A stretch of 64,000 nucleotides of DNA from Oxalobacteraceae bacterium UBA6018 (GTDB lineage Bacteria > Pseudomonadota > Gammaproteobacteria > Burkholderiales > Burkholderiaceae_D): contig DIZW01000109.1 of the NCBI GenBank assembly GCA_002428015.1, positions 54,592 through 118,591 on the forward strand. The letters run 5' to 3'. The notes under the pieces were generated by a model. It saw only the letters and a list, made by a program, of their open reading frames with translations. It was not told the origin of the DNA and did no database searches. The position numbers and the translations under genes are program-made. Numbering within the stretch: position 1 is the first letter of the stretch; each line of letters opens with the position of its first letter. Below are positions 15,483 to 24,186 of this stretch, one piece after another.

Positions 15483-16277
15483 ATGGAATACGCTACCCCA
15501 TCGGGCACCGCCCAGCGCCTGATGGCGCATGTCGCCAGCCTCAATAGCGAGCGGGGCCGTGCTCGCGCGGTCGAGCGCCTGCCCTTCACGATCCGGCGCG
15601 TCAGCACGGAGGAGGACCTGCGCAAGGCGGTGCGGGTGCGCCACGCCGCCTATGCGCGCCATGTGCCGGACTTCGCGCAGACGCTGAGCGTGGCCGAGCC
15701 GGCCGATGTCGACGGCGACGCCGTGGTCTTGCTGGCAGAGTCGAAGCTGGACGGCTCGCCGCTGGGCAGCACGCGCATCCAGACCAATCTGCTGCAGGCG
15801 CTGCACGTGGAGGAATCGGTCGAGCTGCCCTTGTGGCTGCAAACGCGGCGCCTGGCCGAGGTGACCCGTCTGGGCGTGGCGGAGGGGCGGGTGGGGCACC
15901 TGGTCAAGATCGCGCTGATCAAGGCGTGCTTCGATTATTGTGAGCAGAACGGCGTCGAGTGGGCCGTGGTGACCGGGCGCGCGCCCATCGACCGCCAATA
16001 CGAGCAGCTGCTGTTCACGGACGTGTTTCCCAACAGGGCGTTCGTTGCGCTGCGCCACGTGGGCGACCTGCCGCACCGGGTCATGGCGTTCAACATCGCC
16101 ACCGGCGAGGCGCGCTGGGAGGCCGCCAAGCATCCGCTGCTGGGCTTTTTCCGCCACACCCGTCATCCCGATATCGACGTGAGTGCGCGCCATGGCGCTC
16201 GCGGCGAACCGGCGCCGGCTGCCCGCCCCGCAGCCCCGGCGGCGGCCGGCGCGTTCGCCCTGTCCGCGATGGCATGA
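15483..16277 (+). CDS. FeeM-like N-acyl amino acid synthase / GNAT-fold acyltransferase
   Basis: The protein has 264 residues. The core (about residues 35-215) resembles the FeeM catalytic domain, related to acyl-homoserine-lactone synthases and GNAT enzymes: FTIRRVSTEEDLRKAVRVRH at the front, a strand with GSTRIQTN, and RRLAEVTRLGV in the middle. FeeM enzymes join a fatty acyl group from acyl-ACP to an amino acid. The last ~45 residues are Ala/Pro-rich and look like a tail. The start follows GGAG (GAAGGAGTATGAAAC). No adjacent acyl carrier protein gene is present. Substrate and product are unknown. Confidence 0.75.
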   Translation: MEYATPSGTAQRLMAHVASLNSERGRARAVERLPFTIRRVSTEEDLRKAVRVRHAAYARHVPDFAQTLSVAEPADVDGDAVVLLAESKLDGSPLGSTRIQTNLLQALHVEESVELPLWLQTRRLAEVTRLGVAEGRVGHLVKIALIKACFDYCEQNGVEWAVVTGRAPIDRQYEQLLFTDVFPNRAFVALRHVGDLPHRVMAFNIATGEARWEAAKHPLLGFFRHTRHPDIDVSARHGARGEPAPAARPAAPAAAGAFALSAMA

Positions 16278-16380
16278 CATGTTGATCATGTCATTGTTCT
16301 AAAACTGTATTCTTGCGGAAAAAGCACCGCCAATCAGCATACAATGGCGGCTTCGCTTCCCTCGCAGCCGGATACAGTTT

Positions 16381-19350
16381 ATGTCTCAGCCGCTTCCCCC
16401 ACCGCGCACGCCGCCGGGGCGCGTTCAGCGCGCCCTGGAAACGGTGCTGCGGGTGCTGTCGATCTACCTGGTGCCGCTCATCATCGCGGTCGTTTCGCTG
16501 CTGGCACTGGCGTTCTGGAACAACGAATACGCCAGCAGCGGCGAGCGGCCCATCATGCTGCGCGTGGCGGCCGAGGGCGAGCGCGCGTTCAGCGCCGCGG
16601 ACGCGCTGGCGGCGCTGGCGCGCACGCGCCCGGTCGCGCTGTACGATACCCGGCTGTCCGGGGCGCCCGTCTGGTTCAGTTTCAGCACCCGCGCCGAGGC
16701 CGATGGGGTGCAGGTGGTGGAGTTTCCGTCGCGCCACGCGCTCGGTCTGGCCTGCTGGGATGGCGCCACCATGGCACCGCTGGGCAAGGCTTCGCGCAGC
16801 GGCGCCGAGGGCGCCCTGGCGCCGCTCAAGGCCGGCTTCGTGCTCAAGCCGGCTCAGCTTCCCGAAAACGTCTTGTGCCGCGCCACGTTCGCCGGCCCGG
16901 CCCGGCTGACGGCGCTGCAATGGCCGGCCGACCAGTTGGCGCTGTCGGCGCAGCAATATCACCGCAAGTCGGGCCTGCTCGACGGCGGCATGGTGGTGCT
17001 GGCGCTGTTCGTGCTCGTCACGGCGCTGATCAACCGCCAATCCCTGTATGTGCTGTTCGCCGGCTGGCTGATCCTGAACCTGCGCATCGGGGCGCTGTCG
17101 GCCGGGTGGGACATCCAGTGGCTGGGCCAGACCGTGCCCCAGCCGTGGCTGTTGCTGAGCCGATCGGTGACGATCGCGCTGGCCGGCATCGCCACGCTCA
17201 CGCTGTACCAGACCCTGTTTCGCGAGGCCTTGGCCAAGACCGTTTACAGGATCCCCCTGCGGGTCGTCGAATGGTGCTGCCTGCCGCTGCTGGCCGCGGC
17301 CGTGGTGCTGCCCTACAACGTCTTTCTGCCGGTGATGTGGCCGGTCGTGGGCGGCGCATTGCTGCTCATGACGCTGGGGCTGGTGAGCGTGATGCTGCAG
17401 TCGAACAACCGGGTGGCGTTCTGGTTCGCCGCCTCGTTCGGCGTGACCTTCGTGTCCGGCTTGTCGGAAGTGGTGGCGGCGGCGCTTGGCATCCGTGAGC
17501 TGATGGGCTTGATCAACAGCGTGACCGCGGCGCTGGCGTCGAGCCTGCTGGCGGCGCTGGCGGTGGCCGAACAGATGCGCATGGAAACCGAGCAGCGCAT
17601 CGCCGCCCAGGCCGAACTGGAGCACGCCTACGAGGCCATGCCGGTGGGATTGTTCACGCTGGACATGTACGGGCACTTCCTGAGCGCCAACCCGGCCTTG
17701 TGCAAGATGCTGGGCACGACGAACATCGTGCCCGGCCGCACGCGCTGGCGGCAGTTTTTCGCCGAAGGGGTGTGGGGCCGTTTGCACGACCTGGTGCACA
17801 GCCACGCCGACGCCGAGCTCGATATTGAAAACCGCGCGGGCACGCGGCGCTTCCTGGTGCGCGCCACGCTGGCGCGCGGCAAGATCGAAGGGGTGCTGCA
17901 GGACACGACGGAACAGCACAAGGCCACCGAGCAATTGCGTTTCATGGCCAATAACGATCCGCTGACCAAGGTGTACAACCGGCGCGGGATCGAACGTATG
18001 TTCCAGCAGGCGGCCGGCGCGCTGGCCGCCGGCAAGCCGCTGGCGCTGGCCTACCTGGACCTGGACCGCTTCAAGCTGATCAACGATCTGTTCGGCCACA
18101 ACGCCGGCGACGAGGTGCTCAAGCAGGTGTGCGAGCGGATCGCCACCATGCTCGCGGGCGGGCAGCAGGTCGGCCGCGTCGGCGGCGACGAGTTCGTCAT
18201 CGTGATGCCCGACACCGCCATTCCCCTGGCCGAGCTGATCTGCCGCGGCATCGTGGACCGGATCGGCAACATGGCCTACCGGGTGGGGGACAAGGCCTTC
18301 CACGTGCGCGGCTCGATCGGCCTGATCGAGGTGAGCGCCGGCATGCAGATGAAGGACGCGATATCGACGGCGGACCGGGCCTGCCGCGAAGCGAAGTGCG
18401 GCCATAGCGACGGCCTGGTGGTGTACGAGCGCGACGCGGCCGCCTTCCACGAACGCGAAGCCGAGCTCAATCTGGTGGCGCGGCTGTCGGATACCGATGC
18501 GATGGCCGGCATGTTCATCGAAATGCAGCCGATCATGTCGCTCAAGGCTCCGCACGGCTCGCTCAATTTCGAGGTCCTGCTGCGCATGCGTGAGGCCGAC
18601 GGGCGCATCGTGCAGGCCGGGCCGCTCATCGCCGCGGCCGAGAAGAGCGGTCGGGCGGGCGTGATCGACCGCTGGGTGCTGGCGACGACGCTGGCCTGGA
18701 TCGACAAGCACGCCGCGCGCCTGGGCAGTACCCAGTTCGTGTGCATGAACCTGTCCGGCGCCTCGCTCAACGATGAGCGCTTCGTGCAGGATACGATCGA
18801 GATCCTGGGCCGCCACGTGCATGTGGCCGGCCGCCTGTGCATGGAAATCACCGAGAGCGTGGCCCTGCACGACCTGGATAATACGCGCCGCTTCATCGAC
18901 CAGGTGCGCAATTTCGGCGTCAAGATGGCGCTGGATGATTTCGGGGCCGGCTATACCTCGTTCTCGTACTTGAAGGAACTGCCGGCCGATGTGCTCAAGA
19001 TCGATGGGAACTTTATCGTCAACATCAATGCGCACCCGGCCAATGTGGCGATCGTCGAGGCCATCGTCAGCCTGGCGGTGAACCTGGGCATGAAGACCAT
19101 CGCCGAGTGGGCGGAGGACACGGAGACGGTGCGCACCCTGGCCGAGATCGGGGTCGATTACGTGCAAGGCTGGGCGGTGGCGCGTTCGATGGCGCCGGAG
19201 AAGCTGCTCGAAGCCAGTTCGGCCGCCAGCTTCATCGACAACGAGGAGTTGGCGCAACTGGTGCGGACTTTTGGTGTTGCGGCAGCCGGATCGGAGTTTG
19301 CCGCGGATATGGCCGCTTTCGACTCTGCTGGTCTGCACGATCTTCATTGA
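16381..19350 (+). CDS. Membrane-bound PAS-GGDEF-EAL c-di-GMP protein
   Basis: The protein has 989 residues. One N-terminal membrane helix (about 25-45), a periplasmic region to about 195, then some seven helices (about 200-400) form a sensory unit. A PAS-like segment (YEAMPVGLFTLDMYGHFLSA), a GGDEF domain with intact GGDEF (GRVGGDEFVIVM) and an EAL domain follow. The EAL motif reads EVL, which retains the catalytic Glu. LDDFGAGYTSF, LKIDGNFI, IAEWAED and QGWAVA are present, so phosphodiesterase activity is plausible. It probably converts a periplasmic or membrane signal into c-di-GMP changes. Confidence 0.9.
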   Translation: MSQPLPPPRTPPGRVQRALETVLRVLSIYLVPLIIAVVSLLALAFWNNEYASSGERPIMLRVAAEGERAFSAADALAALARTRPVALYDTRLSGAPVWFSFSTRAEADGVQVVEFPSRHALGLACWDGATMAPLGKASRSGAEGALAPLKAGFVLKPAQLPENVLCRATFAGPARLTALQWPADQLALSAQQYHRKSGLLDGGMVVLALFVLVTALINRQSLYVLFAGWLILNLRIGALSAGWDIQWLGQTVPQPWLLLSRSVTIALAGIATLTLYQTLFREALAKTVYRIPLRVVEWCCLPLLAAAVVLPYNVFLPVMWPVVGGALLLMTLGLVSVMLQSNNRVAFWFAASFGVTFVSGLSEVVAAALGIRELMGLINSVTAALASSLLAALAVAEQMRMETEQRIAAQAELEHAYEAMPVGLFTLDMYGHFLSANPALCKMLGTTNIVPGRTRWRQFFAEGVWGRLHDLVHSHADAELDIENRAGTRRFLVRATLARGKIEGVLQDTTEQHKATEQLRFMANNDPLTKVYNRRGIERMFQQAAGALAAGKPLALAYLDLDRFKLINDLFGHNAGDEVLKQVCERIATMLAGGQQVGRVGGDEFVIVMPDTAIPLAELICRGIVDRIGNMAYRVGDKAFHVRGSIGLIEVSAGMQMKDAISTADRACREAKCGHSDGLVVYERDAAAFHEREAELNLVARLSDTDAMAGMFIEMQPIMSLKAPHGSLNFEVLLRMREADGRIVQAGPLIAAAEKSGRAGVIDRWVLATTLAWIDKHAARLGSTQFVCMNLSGASLNDERFVQDTIEILGRHVHVAGRLCMEITESVALHDLDNTRRFIDQVRNFGVKMALDDFGAGYTSFSYLKELPADVLKIDGNFIVNINAHPANVAIVEAIVSLAVNLGMKTIAEWAEDTETVRTLAEIGVDYVQGWAVARSMAPEKLLEASSAASFIDNEELAQLVRTFGVAAAGSEFAADMAAFDSAGLHDLH

Positions 19351-19540
19351 GGGCTCCGCTGGCGCTGGGAACTTGTCGCAAGGATGTGCGATAGTCAGCG
19401 GCGCGTTGGCTCGGCGTAGCTGTGGCCGCTGACGCGATGCGGACCCGGGAAATAGCGGAGCAGGATGCCGGCTCGCACGCAGTTTCGCACGCTGCTCCGA
19501 ACGGCGGTTTCAGCGCTAGTTTGCAGGGCGGATCAAACGC
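19351..19540. other. Gene-free stretch leading into repeats
   Basis: About 190 bases after the GGDEF-EAL gene. I see no gene or promoter. Its right end contains diverged fragments of the 36-base repeat that follows (for example ACGCCAGTCCGC). Confidence 0.4.
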
Positions 19541-19830
19541 CAGTCCGCAGATCAGTTGACATGTCGGTTTCAACGCCAGTCCGCAGATCAGTCGGCACTT
19601 CGGTTTCAATGCCAGCGCCCAGATCAGTTGGCACTTCGGTTTCAACGCCAGCCCCCAGATCAGTTGGCGCTTCGGTTTCAATGCCCGCCCGTAGATCAGT
19701 TGGCACTTCGGTTTCAATGCCAGCCGGCAGATTAGTTGGCACTTCGGTTTCAACGCCAGCCGGCAGATCAGTCGACACTTCGGTTTCAACGCCAGTCCGC
19801 AGATCGGTGGGTACGTCGGATTCCAAGGTC
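19541..19830. repeat. 36-bp tandem repeat (minisatellite), about 8 copies
   Basis: A 36-base unit beginning AGATCAGTTGGCACTTCGG and continuing TTTCAAYGCCAGCCCSC is repeated about eight times without spacers; the last copy is diverged. The period is a multiple of three and the unit has no stop in several frames, so both strands read as 12-residue repeats (VETEVPTDLRAG in one minus-strand frame, RSVGTSVSMPA on the plus strand). I cannot show that either is translated: no ribosome site or conserved domain accompanies them. Confidence 0.85.
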
Positions 19831-19869
19831 ACCTCCAACATCAGTTCAGTTCGCGCACGATGGACGGCC

Positions 19870-20035
19870 TAGCTGTTACAACCCAATCGGACAGGCCGTC
19901 AGCATTTCCAACGGTCACACCTCGACCGAATTTCCGGCTGTCACAACCCTACCGGACAGGTCTCCGGCACTTCCAGCTGTTACACCCCGACCGGATAAGT
20001 CTCCGGCACTTCACCGCCCTGTCCCCGTCCGATAA
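19870..20035. repeat. Second, degenerate ~39-bp repeat
   Basis: About four to five diverged units of the form GCTGTYACAMCCC-ACCGGACAGG-CTCCGGCACTTCC follow the 36-base array directly. One unit is shortened by about 12 bases. The array runs into the 3' end of the minus-strand esterase-like gene, so the C-terminal residues of that protein may be encoded by repeat sequence. Confidence 0.6.
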
Positions 20036-21323
20036 GCTCCAGCGGCTGCACAGCATCCGTCTCGTCGATATGAATGACGGCATCGAACTGCGCGCTGAGA
20101 TGGGCATTGAAGTAATGGCTTTGCCGTTCGCTCTGCGGCAGGTACAACACGCCGATCGCCCGCTCGAGTTGGCGCCCCGGCAGCGCCGCGGCGGCCGGGC
20201 TGCCGGGGCCCAGCGGCAGCAGGAAACGGGCCGGACCGCTGCGATGGAATAATTCCTCGTAACTGCCGGGCAGGGCAGGCAGCACGCGTTTGCGATCGGC
20301 CACGCCATCCCAGCGCGAGGCCGCCGTGACCCAGCCGCCGTGGGTGGTAAAGCCGAGCAGAAAGGCGCGCTTGCCGTAGCGCTCGCGCGCAAGCTGGCCG
20401 ATGTTCCACTCGCCCTGTTGCCCGATCTCCGTGGCGCGCGCGTCGCCAATGTGCGAGTTATGCTCCCAGACGACGATCTTGGCGGGCTCCTGCGCACGGG
20501 CGGATAGGTGGACCGATAGCGCGTCGAGCGTCTCGGCCATGTGGCGGTCACGCAGGTTCCATGATGACACCCTGCCGCGGAGCATGGTGCGGTAATACTC
20601 CTCGGCGTTCTTGACCAGCCGCGCGTTTTGCTGGGCGTAGAAATAGGCGTCGCTGGCCTCGGTGCCATCCTGGCGCATGTAGTCGAGCGCGCGCAGTTGC
20701 AGCGCCTGCAGCTGGGCGACGACGTCGCTCTCGCAGGAGTCCGACATGCCGAAGCTGGTCGCGTAGGCGTATTGCTGGCCGTCTTCGTCGTAGTGGTCGA
20801 AACAGGCGTAGCGCGCCCGCGCTTCGCGCGCGGCGGCCGGGTCGACCTGGTCGAGGTAGCGCAGGACTTCGTCGATCGAGGTGAACAAGCTGTACAGGTC
20901 CAGGCCGTAGAAGCCGATCTTGCCGGCCTCGCCGCGACTGTCGTTGTAGTCGCGCAGCCAGTCGACAAACGCCACGACGTCGGTGTTGCGCCACATCCAG
21001 TTGGGAAAGCGCTGAAAGCCGTCCAGGGATGCGGCCGCGCTGGCGTCGCGCGACTGCGCGCGGACATAACGATTGACCCGATAGGCGTCGGGCCAGTCCG
21101 CCTCGACCGCCACTGCGCAAAAGCCTTTTTCGCTGACCAGCCGCTGCGTGATGCGCGCGCGTTCCTCATAGAACTCGTGGGTGCCGTGGGTCGCCTCGCC
21201 CAGCAGCACGAAATGGGCGTCGCCTATCATGTCCAGCAAGGCGTCGTAATCGCCGGCCCCGCCGTGCAGCGCGATGGCGCCGGCGACGGCAGTGTCGGGT
21301 GACAGGGATGGCTTGGTGAACAT
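19980..21323 (-). CDS. Erythromycin-esterase-family protein
   Basis: The protein has 447 residues from ATG 21323, behind a GAGG ribosome site. Family motifs are intact: LGEATHGTHEFYEER near residue 40 (catalytic Glu/His region), VEADWPDAYRVNRYV, and WEHNSHIGDARAT in the C-terminal half. The family includes EreA/EreB macrolide esterases, but most chromosomal members lie in stress gene clusters with unknown substrate, as here. The C-terminal ~20 residues run into degenerate repeat DNA. It is the last gene of a leftward group with the SRPBCC and phosphoribosyltransferase genes. Macrolide resistance should not be assumed. Confidence 0.87.
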   Translation of the reverse strand: MFTKPSLSPDTAVAGAIALHGGAGDYDALLDMIGDAHFVLLGEATHGTHEFYEERARITQRLVSEKGFCAVAVEADWPDAYRVNRYVRAQSRDASAAASLDGFQRFPNWMWRNTDVVAFVDWLRDYNDSRGEAGKIGFYGLDLYSLFTSIDEVLRYLDQVDPAAAREARARYACFDHYDEDGQQYAYATSFGMSDSCESDVVAQLQALQLRALDYMRQDGTEASDAYFYAQQNARLVKNAEEYYRTMLRGRVSSWNLRDRHMAETLDALSVHLSARAQEPAKIVVWEHNSHIGDARATEIGQQGEWNIGQLARERYGKRAFLLGFTTHGGWVTAASRWDGVADRKRVLPALPGSYEELFHRSGPARFLLPLGPGSPAAAALPGRQLERAIGVLYLPQSERQSHYFNAHLSAQFDAVIHIDETDAVQPLELIGRGQGGEVPETYPVGV

Positions 21324-21331
21324 GGCTAGCC

Positions 21332-22615
21332 TCAGTGTAGGAATTGACTGCCCGCGCTGTCCCCGCGGGAGGGCGCATGGGGCGCGGCGCCACGCTCGAC
21401 GAGCGATTTCATGCGGCCCAGGGCCGCCGCGAGCTGGCGTTTCGGATCGTGCCCGAGCAGGGAGGCGATGGCCTGGCCGGCCGCGCCGGCCGCCGGCGCG
21501 AAGCTCAACTGGACGGTCGCGCGCGTGCCGCCGCGCACGGCCTCGAAACGCAGCTCGCCGCTGTGCTCGACTTCGGAGCCCGGCACGCTGCGCCAGGCCA
21601 GCCGGTGCGGGCGCGACTGTTCGGTCAGCATCGCGTCCCATTCGACCTGCTGTCCCGCCGGACCCTTGACGACCCAGTGCGAGCGGCGCTCGCCCAGGTC
21701 CCGCACTTCAGCCACGTTGGCCATGAAGCGCGGGAAGTTGTCGTAACTGGCCAACAGGTCGTAGACTTGTTCTGGCGGGGCATCGATATGGACGGTTTTC
21801 TCAATGTCGACGCGACCGCTGCGGCCGCCGGCGCCGATCAGGCTCGTCAGGGGACGGTTGACGGCGCCGCGCGCCAGGATGAGCGCGCCGGCTACCCCGG
21901 CGGCCAGCCCAAGCGGCGAGCGGCGCAGCGCGAGACCCAGCAGACCGAGGGCGCCGCCGCCGAGCATGGCGGCGTTACGCAGCTTGGGGTCCCACGAGTG
22001 CGCGCGCAATCCATGCGCGATCTCGGCAATGCCCCGGCCGGTCCCCGACAGGCGCTCCGCGATGCCTTGCATGCCAAGAATGCTGGTTCTGCTTGCCAAT
22101 GAACCGCCCGTGAAAGTGCCGCCCGGTGAGGCGCCGCTTGCGGAGGCGCCGCCGGTGGCGGAGTCGCGTGGTGAGGCGCCGCTTGCGGAGGAGTGGCTCG
22201 GTGAGGCGCCGCCAACGGATGTACCGCTGGCGGAGACGCCGCCCGAGGACATGCCGGTCATGGGACTGCCGGTGGCGGAGGTGCCACTGGCGGACATGTC
22301 TGCCGTGGCCGCGCCGCCCGGCAAAGCGCCGGTATCGGAAGCAGCACTCGAAGCAGCACTCGCGTGACGGACGGCGTGCGCGGCGCGCTCGCCCGGATTG
22401 AAGACCTCGGCGGCGCCCACCCGGTGACTGATATCCTGGACGATCTTCTCGAACGCCTGGCCCGTGTCCCGGCCGATCTGGCGCAATTTTTCGCCGGACT
22501 GTGCGCGCCGCGGCGCGCCCCGCTCGGGGTCGAGCATATACATCACCAGCGCACCGAGCGCCGCGCTGCCGATCCATTTACCGAGTTGCAGGTCGTGATC
22601 CCAGGCTTGATTCAT
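21332..22615 (-). CDS. SRPBCC (polyketide cyclase-like) protein with Ser/Gly-rich linker
   Basis: The protein has 427 residues from ATG 22615. The N-terminus has a short hydrophobic stretch (LGKWIGSAALGALVMYML). A low-complexity Ser/Gly/Ala/Thr linker covers about residues 65-150. Next come further hydrophobic Gly/Ala/Leu helices (GGALGLLGLALRR, GLAAGVAGALILARG), then a C-terminal START/SRPBCC domain (VDIEKTVHIDAPPEQVYDLL, then ASYDNFPRFM). Proteins of this layout are often annotated as cyclase/dehydrase and occur in stress clusters; the ligand is unknown. The linker is encoded by short GC-rich repeats and may vary in length between strains. It overlaps the upstream phosphoribosyltransferase gene by 38 bases. 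Confidence 0.85.
   Translation of the reverse strand: MNQAWDHDLQLGKWIGSAALGALVMYMLDPERGAPRRAQSGEKLRQIGRDTGQAFEKIVQDISHRVGAAEVFNPGERAAHAVRHASAASSAASDTGALPGGAATADMSASGTSATGSPMTGMSSGGVSASGTSVGGASPSHSSASGASPRDSATGGASASGASPGGTFTGGSLASRTSILGMQGIAERLSGTGRGIAEIAHGLRAHSWDPKLRNAAMLGGGALGLLGLALRRSPLGLAAGVAGALILARGAVNRPLTSLIGAGGRSGRVDIEKTVHIDAPPEQVYDLLASYDNFPRFMANVAEVRDLGERRSHWVVKGPAGQQVEWDAMLTEQSRPHRLAWRSVPGSEVEHSGELRFEAVRGGTRATVQLSFAPAAGAAGQAIASLLGHDPKRQLAAALGRMKSLVERGAAPHAPSRGDSAGSQFLH
22090..22330. repeat. In-frame GC-rich repeats encoding the SRPBCC linker
   Basis: Imperfect units built from GGTGAGGCGCCGCTTGCGG and related GCGGAGGCGCCG blocks recur at roughly 15-30 base intervals inside the coding region. 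They give the Ser/Gly/Ala/Thr linker of the minus-strand protein. Confidence 0.6.
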
Positions 22616-23315
22616 GGTTGTCTCCGAGCGTGTGCGTGTTGGGATGGTCGGTGTGCGCGGGCTCGCGCCACGCGAGCGCCAGCAAGTCTTGCACTTCCTC
22701 ATCGCTGGTCTGGCCGAATTCGCGGTACCAGGTGCTGACGGCGCGGAACATCGGCGGCTGGCTCAGGCATACGAGCTGGTCGACCTCGGGCGCGAGCGCG
22801 TCGCAGGAATCAGGCGCCCCGACCGGCACCGCCGCCACGACGCGCTGGGCGCCGAGCAGGCGCGCCGCCTTGGCCGCCGCGCGCATGGTCGAGCCGGTCG
22901 CCAGCCCGTCGTCGACGATGAGCGCGGTGCGGCCATGCAGGTTCAGCGGAGCGCGGGCGCCGCGGTAGCGCCGTTCGCGCCGGTCGATTTCGGCCAGTTC
23001 GCGCGCGCACACGGCGTCGATCACGTCCGGTGTGACGGCGAAGCCTTCGACGGCCTCCCGGTTGAGCACGCGGATGCCGCCGCTGGCGATGGCGCCCATG
23101 GCGAATTCCTCGTGACCAGGCAGACCGAGTTTTCGCACGAGCAGGACGTCAAGCGGCACACCGAGCGCCTTTGCCACGGTGAATCCGACCGGCACCCCGC
23201 CGCGCGGCAAAGCGAGGACGATCACGTCTGGCCGCCCGGCATAGGCCGACAGTGCCGCCGCCAGCAGCTTGCCGGCATGCGTGCGATTCCTGAAAGGGGT
23301 GGATTGCGGGCTCAT
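22578..23315 (-). CDS. Phosphoribosyltransferase-domain protein
   Basis: The protein has 245 residues. The type I phosphoribosyltransferase core is present with the PRPP-binding loop ALIVDDGLATGSTM and an N-terminal VLALPRGGVPVG. A C-terminal extension of about 30 residues is rich in His/Asn/Thr and overlaps the next gene. Stand-alone members of this group are common in bacterial stress clusters beside esterase-like and Hsp20 genes, and their substrate is not established. It is first gene of the leftward group ending with the esterase-like gene. Confidence 0.88.
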   Translation of the reverse strand: MSPQSTPFRNRTHAGKLLAAALSAYAGRPDVIVLALPRGGVPVGFTVAKALGVPLDVLLVRKLGLPGHEEFAMGAIASGGIRVLNREAVEGFAVTPDVIDAVCARELAEIDRRERRYRGARAPLNLHGRTALIVDDGLATGSTMRAAAKAARLLGAQRVVAAVPVGAPDSCDALAPEVDQLVCLSQPPMFRAVSTWYREFGQTSDEEVQDLLALAWREPAHTDHPNTHTLGDNHESSLGSRPATR

Positions 23316-23377
23316 AGTCCTTTGACAGGCAGGCGGTCGTGCAGTTGCACCTATTTGTCGACTATTTTTTAGACGCG

Positions 23378-23414
23378 AAAAAATGCCCGCTTCGCATGCG
23401 CTGCGAAGCGGGCA
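23378..23414 (-). terminator. Rho-independent terminator of hsp20
   Basis: A perfect 13-bp stem, TGCCCGCTTCGCA (23384-23396) with TGCGAAGCGGGCA (23402-23414), has a five-base loop. On the minus strand it is followed by six T. It lies 55 bases past the hsp20 stop and upstream of the phosphoribosyltransferase gene, so it separates the two transcripts. Confidence 0.93.
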
Positions 23415-23469
23415 TCAAGCAGGTGTTGAGAGGGGCGGCATTTGCGGCGGCGCGCTGAGCCTGCTGCGG

Positions 23470-23949
23470 CTATTGAATGGTCAGCCGGGTGGCGGCGCCG
23501 CCCTGTTTTTTCGGCAGCGTGACTTTGAGAATGCCGTTTTCCATCTGCGCGGCGGCGGTCGCTTCGTCGACGTCGGCCGGGAGCATAAAACTACGCATGA
23601 ATTTGCGCGCGCCATGCTCGGAGTACACCACGTTGTCGCCCTCGCGCCGTTCGGTGTCGCGCTTGGACTCGCCTTCGATCGTCACGCGCTGGTTCTCGAT
23701 CGCGACCTTGACGTCTTCCTTCTTCACGCCAGGCATTTCCGCTTCGATTTCAAAGGCCGTGTCGTTTTCCGTCACGTTCAGGCGCGGCGCGCTGATGCCC
23801 TCGGCCTGCCATTGGGACAGGCCGGCGCCGACCGGGGTAAATGGCGCGAACATATCCTCGAACATGTTTTCTACAAGCCGGCCGAACTGATCTTCGATCG
23901 AGCGCGGGCGGTAGACGGGTAATGGGGAACTGCGTCTGACGATGTTCAT
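23470..23949 (-). CDS. Small heat-shock protein (Hsp20/alpha-crystallin)
   Basis: The protein has 159 residues from ATG 23949, six bases after GGAGG. The alpha-crystallin domain (about residues 50-150) has the usual PRLNVTENDTAFEIEAEMPG opening, VTIEGESKRD, and the NGILKVTLPKK strand near the end. It should act as an ATP-independent holdase that binds unfolding proteins. A strong dual heat-shock/housekeeping promoter lies 86 bases upstream and a strong terminator downstream, so it is probably transcribed alone. It is divergent from hdeD. Confidence 0.94.
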   Translation of the reverse strand: MNIVRRSSPLPVYRPRSIEDQFGRLVENMFEDMFAPFTPVGAGLSQWQAEGISAPRLNVTENDTAFEIEAEMPGVKKEDVKVAIENQRVTIEGESKRDTERREGDNVVYSEHGARKFMRSFMLPADVDEATAAAQMENGILKVTLPKKQGGAATRLTIQ

Positions 23950-24034
23950 GATGACCTCCATTCTCAAAAAGGTAAACGGTACTGAGAGCGGCGCGACGCA
24001 CAGCATGAGGCGCCGCATCCACCATACATTTATC

Positions 24035-24063
24035 TTTATAGGGCGCGGATGGACGATGTCAAG
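24035..24063 (-). promoter_or_regulatory. hsp20 promoter, combined sigma-70 and sigma-32 pattern
   Basis: On the minus strand TTGACA (24057-24062) and TATAAA (24035-24040) are 16 bases apart, a near-consensus sigma-70 promoter. The same bases read CTTGACA-N13-CCCTATAA, close to the RpoH pattern CTTGAAA-N13-CCCCATNT. Heat induction together with basal expression is the natural reading. Confidence 0.75.
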
Positions 24064-24186
24064 CGGGGCTGTGGCCGGCGAAGCGCGTTCGCTCCTTGCT
24101 CGTCGTTTGATGTAGAACATGGACGCTCGAATCCAGCCGATAAAATCGCGCGATTCGTGGTCTGACAATAGAAGGAGGCCACTGCC

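Noticed and set aside
19541..19830. CRISPR array (repeat unit of 36 bp)
   Set aside because: The 36-base units are contiguous with no unique spacers between them, and no cas genes are nearby.
19533..19841. Minus-strand coding gene for a VETEVPTDL repeat protein
   Set aside because: No ribosome site, no signal peptide or domain outside the repeat; kept only as a repeat with a note on its frames.
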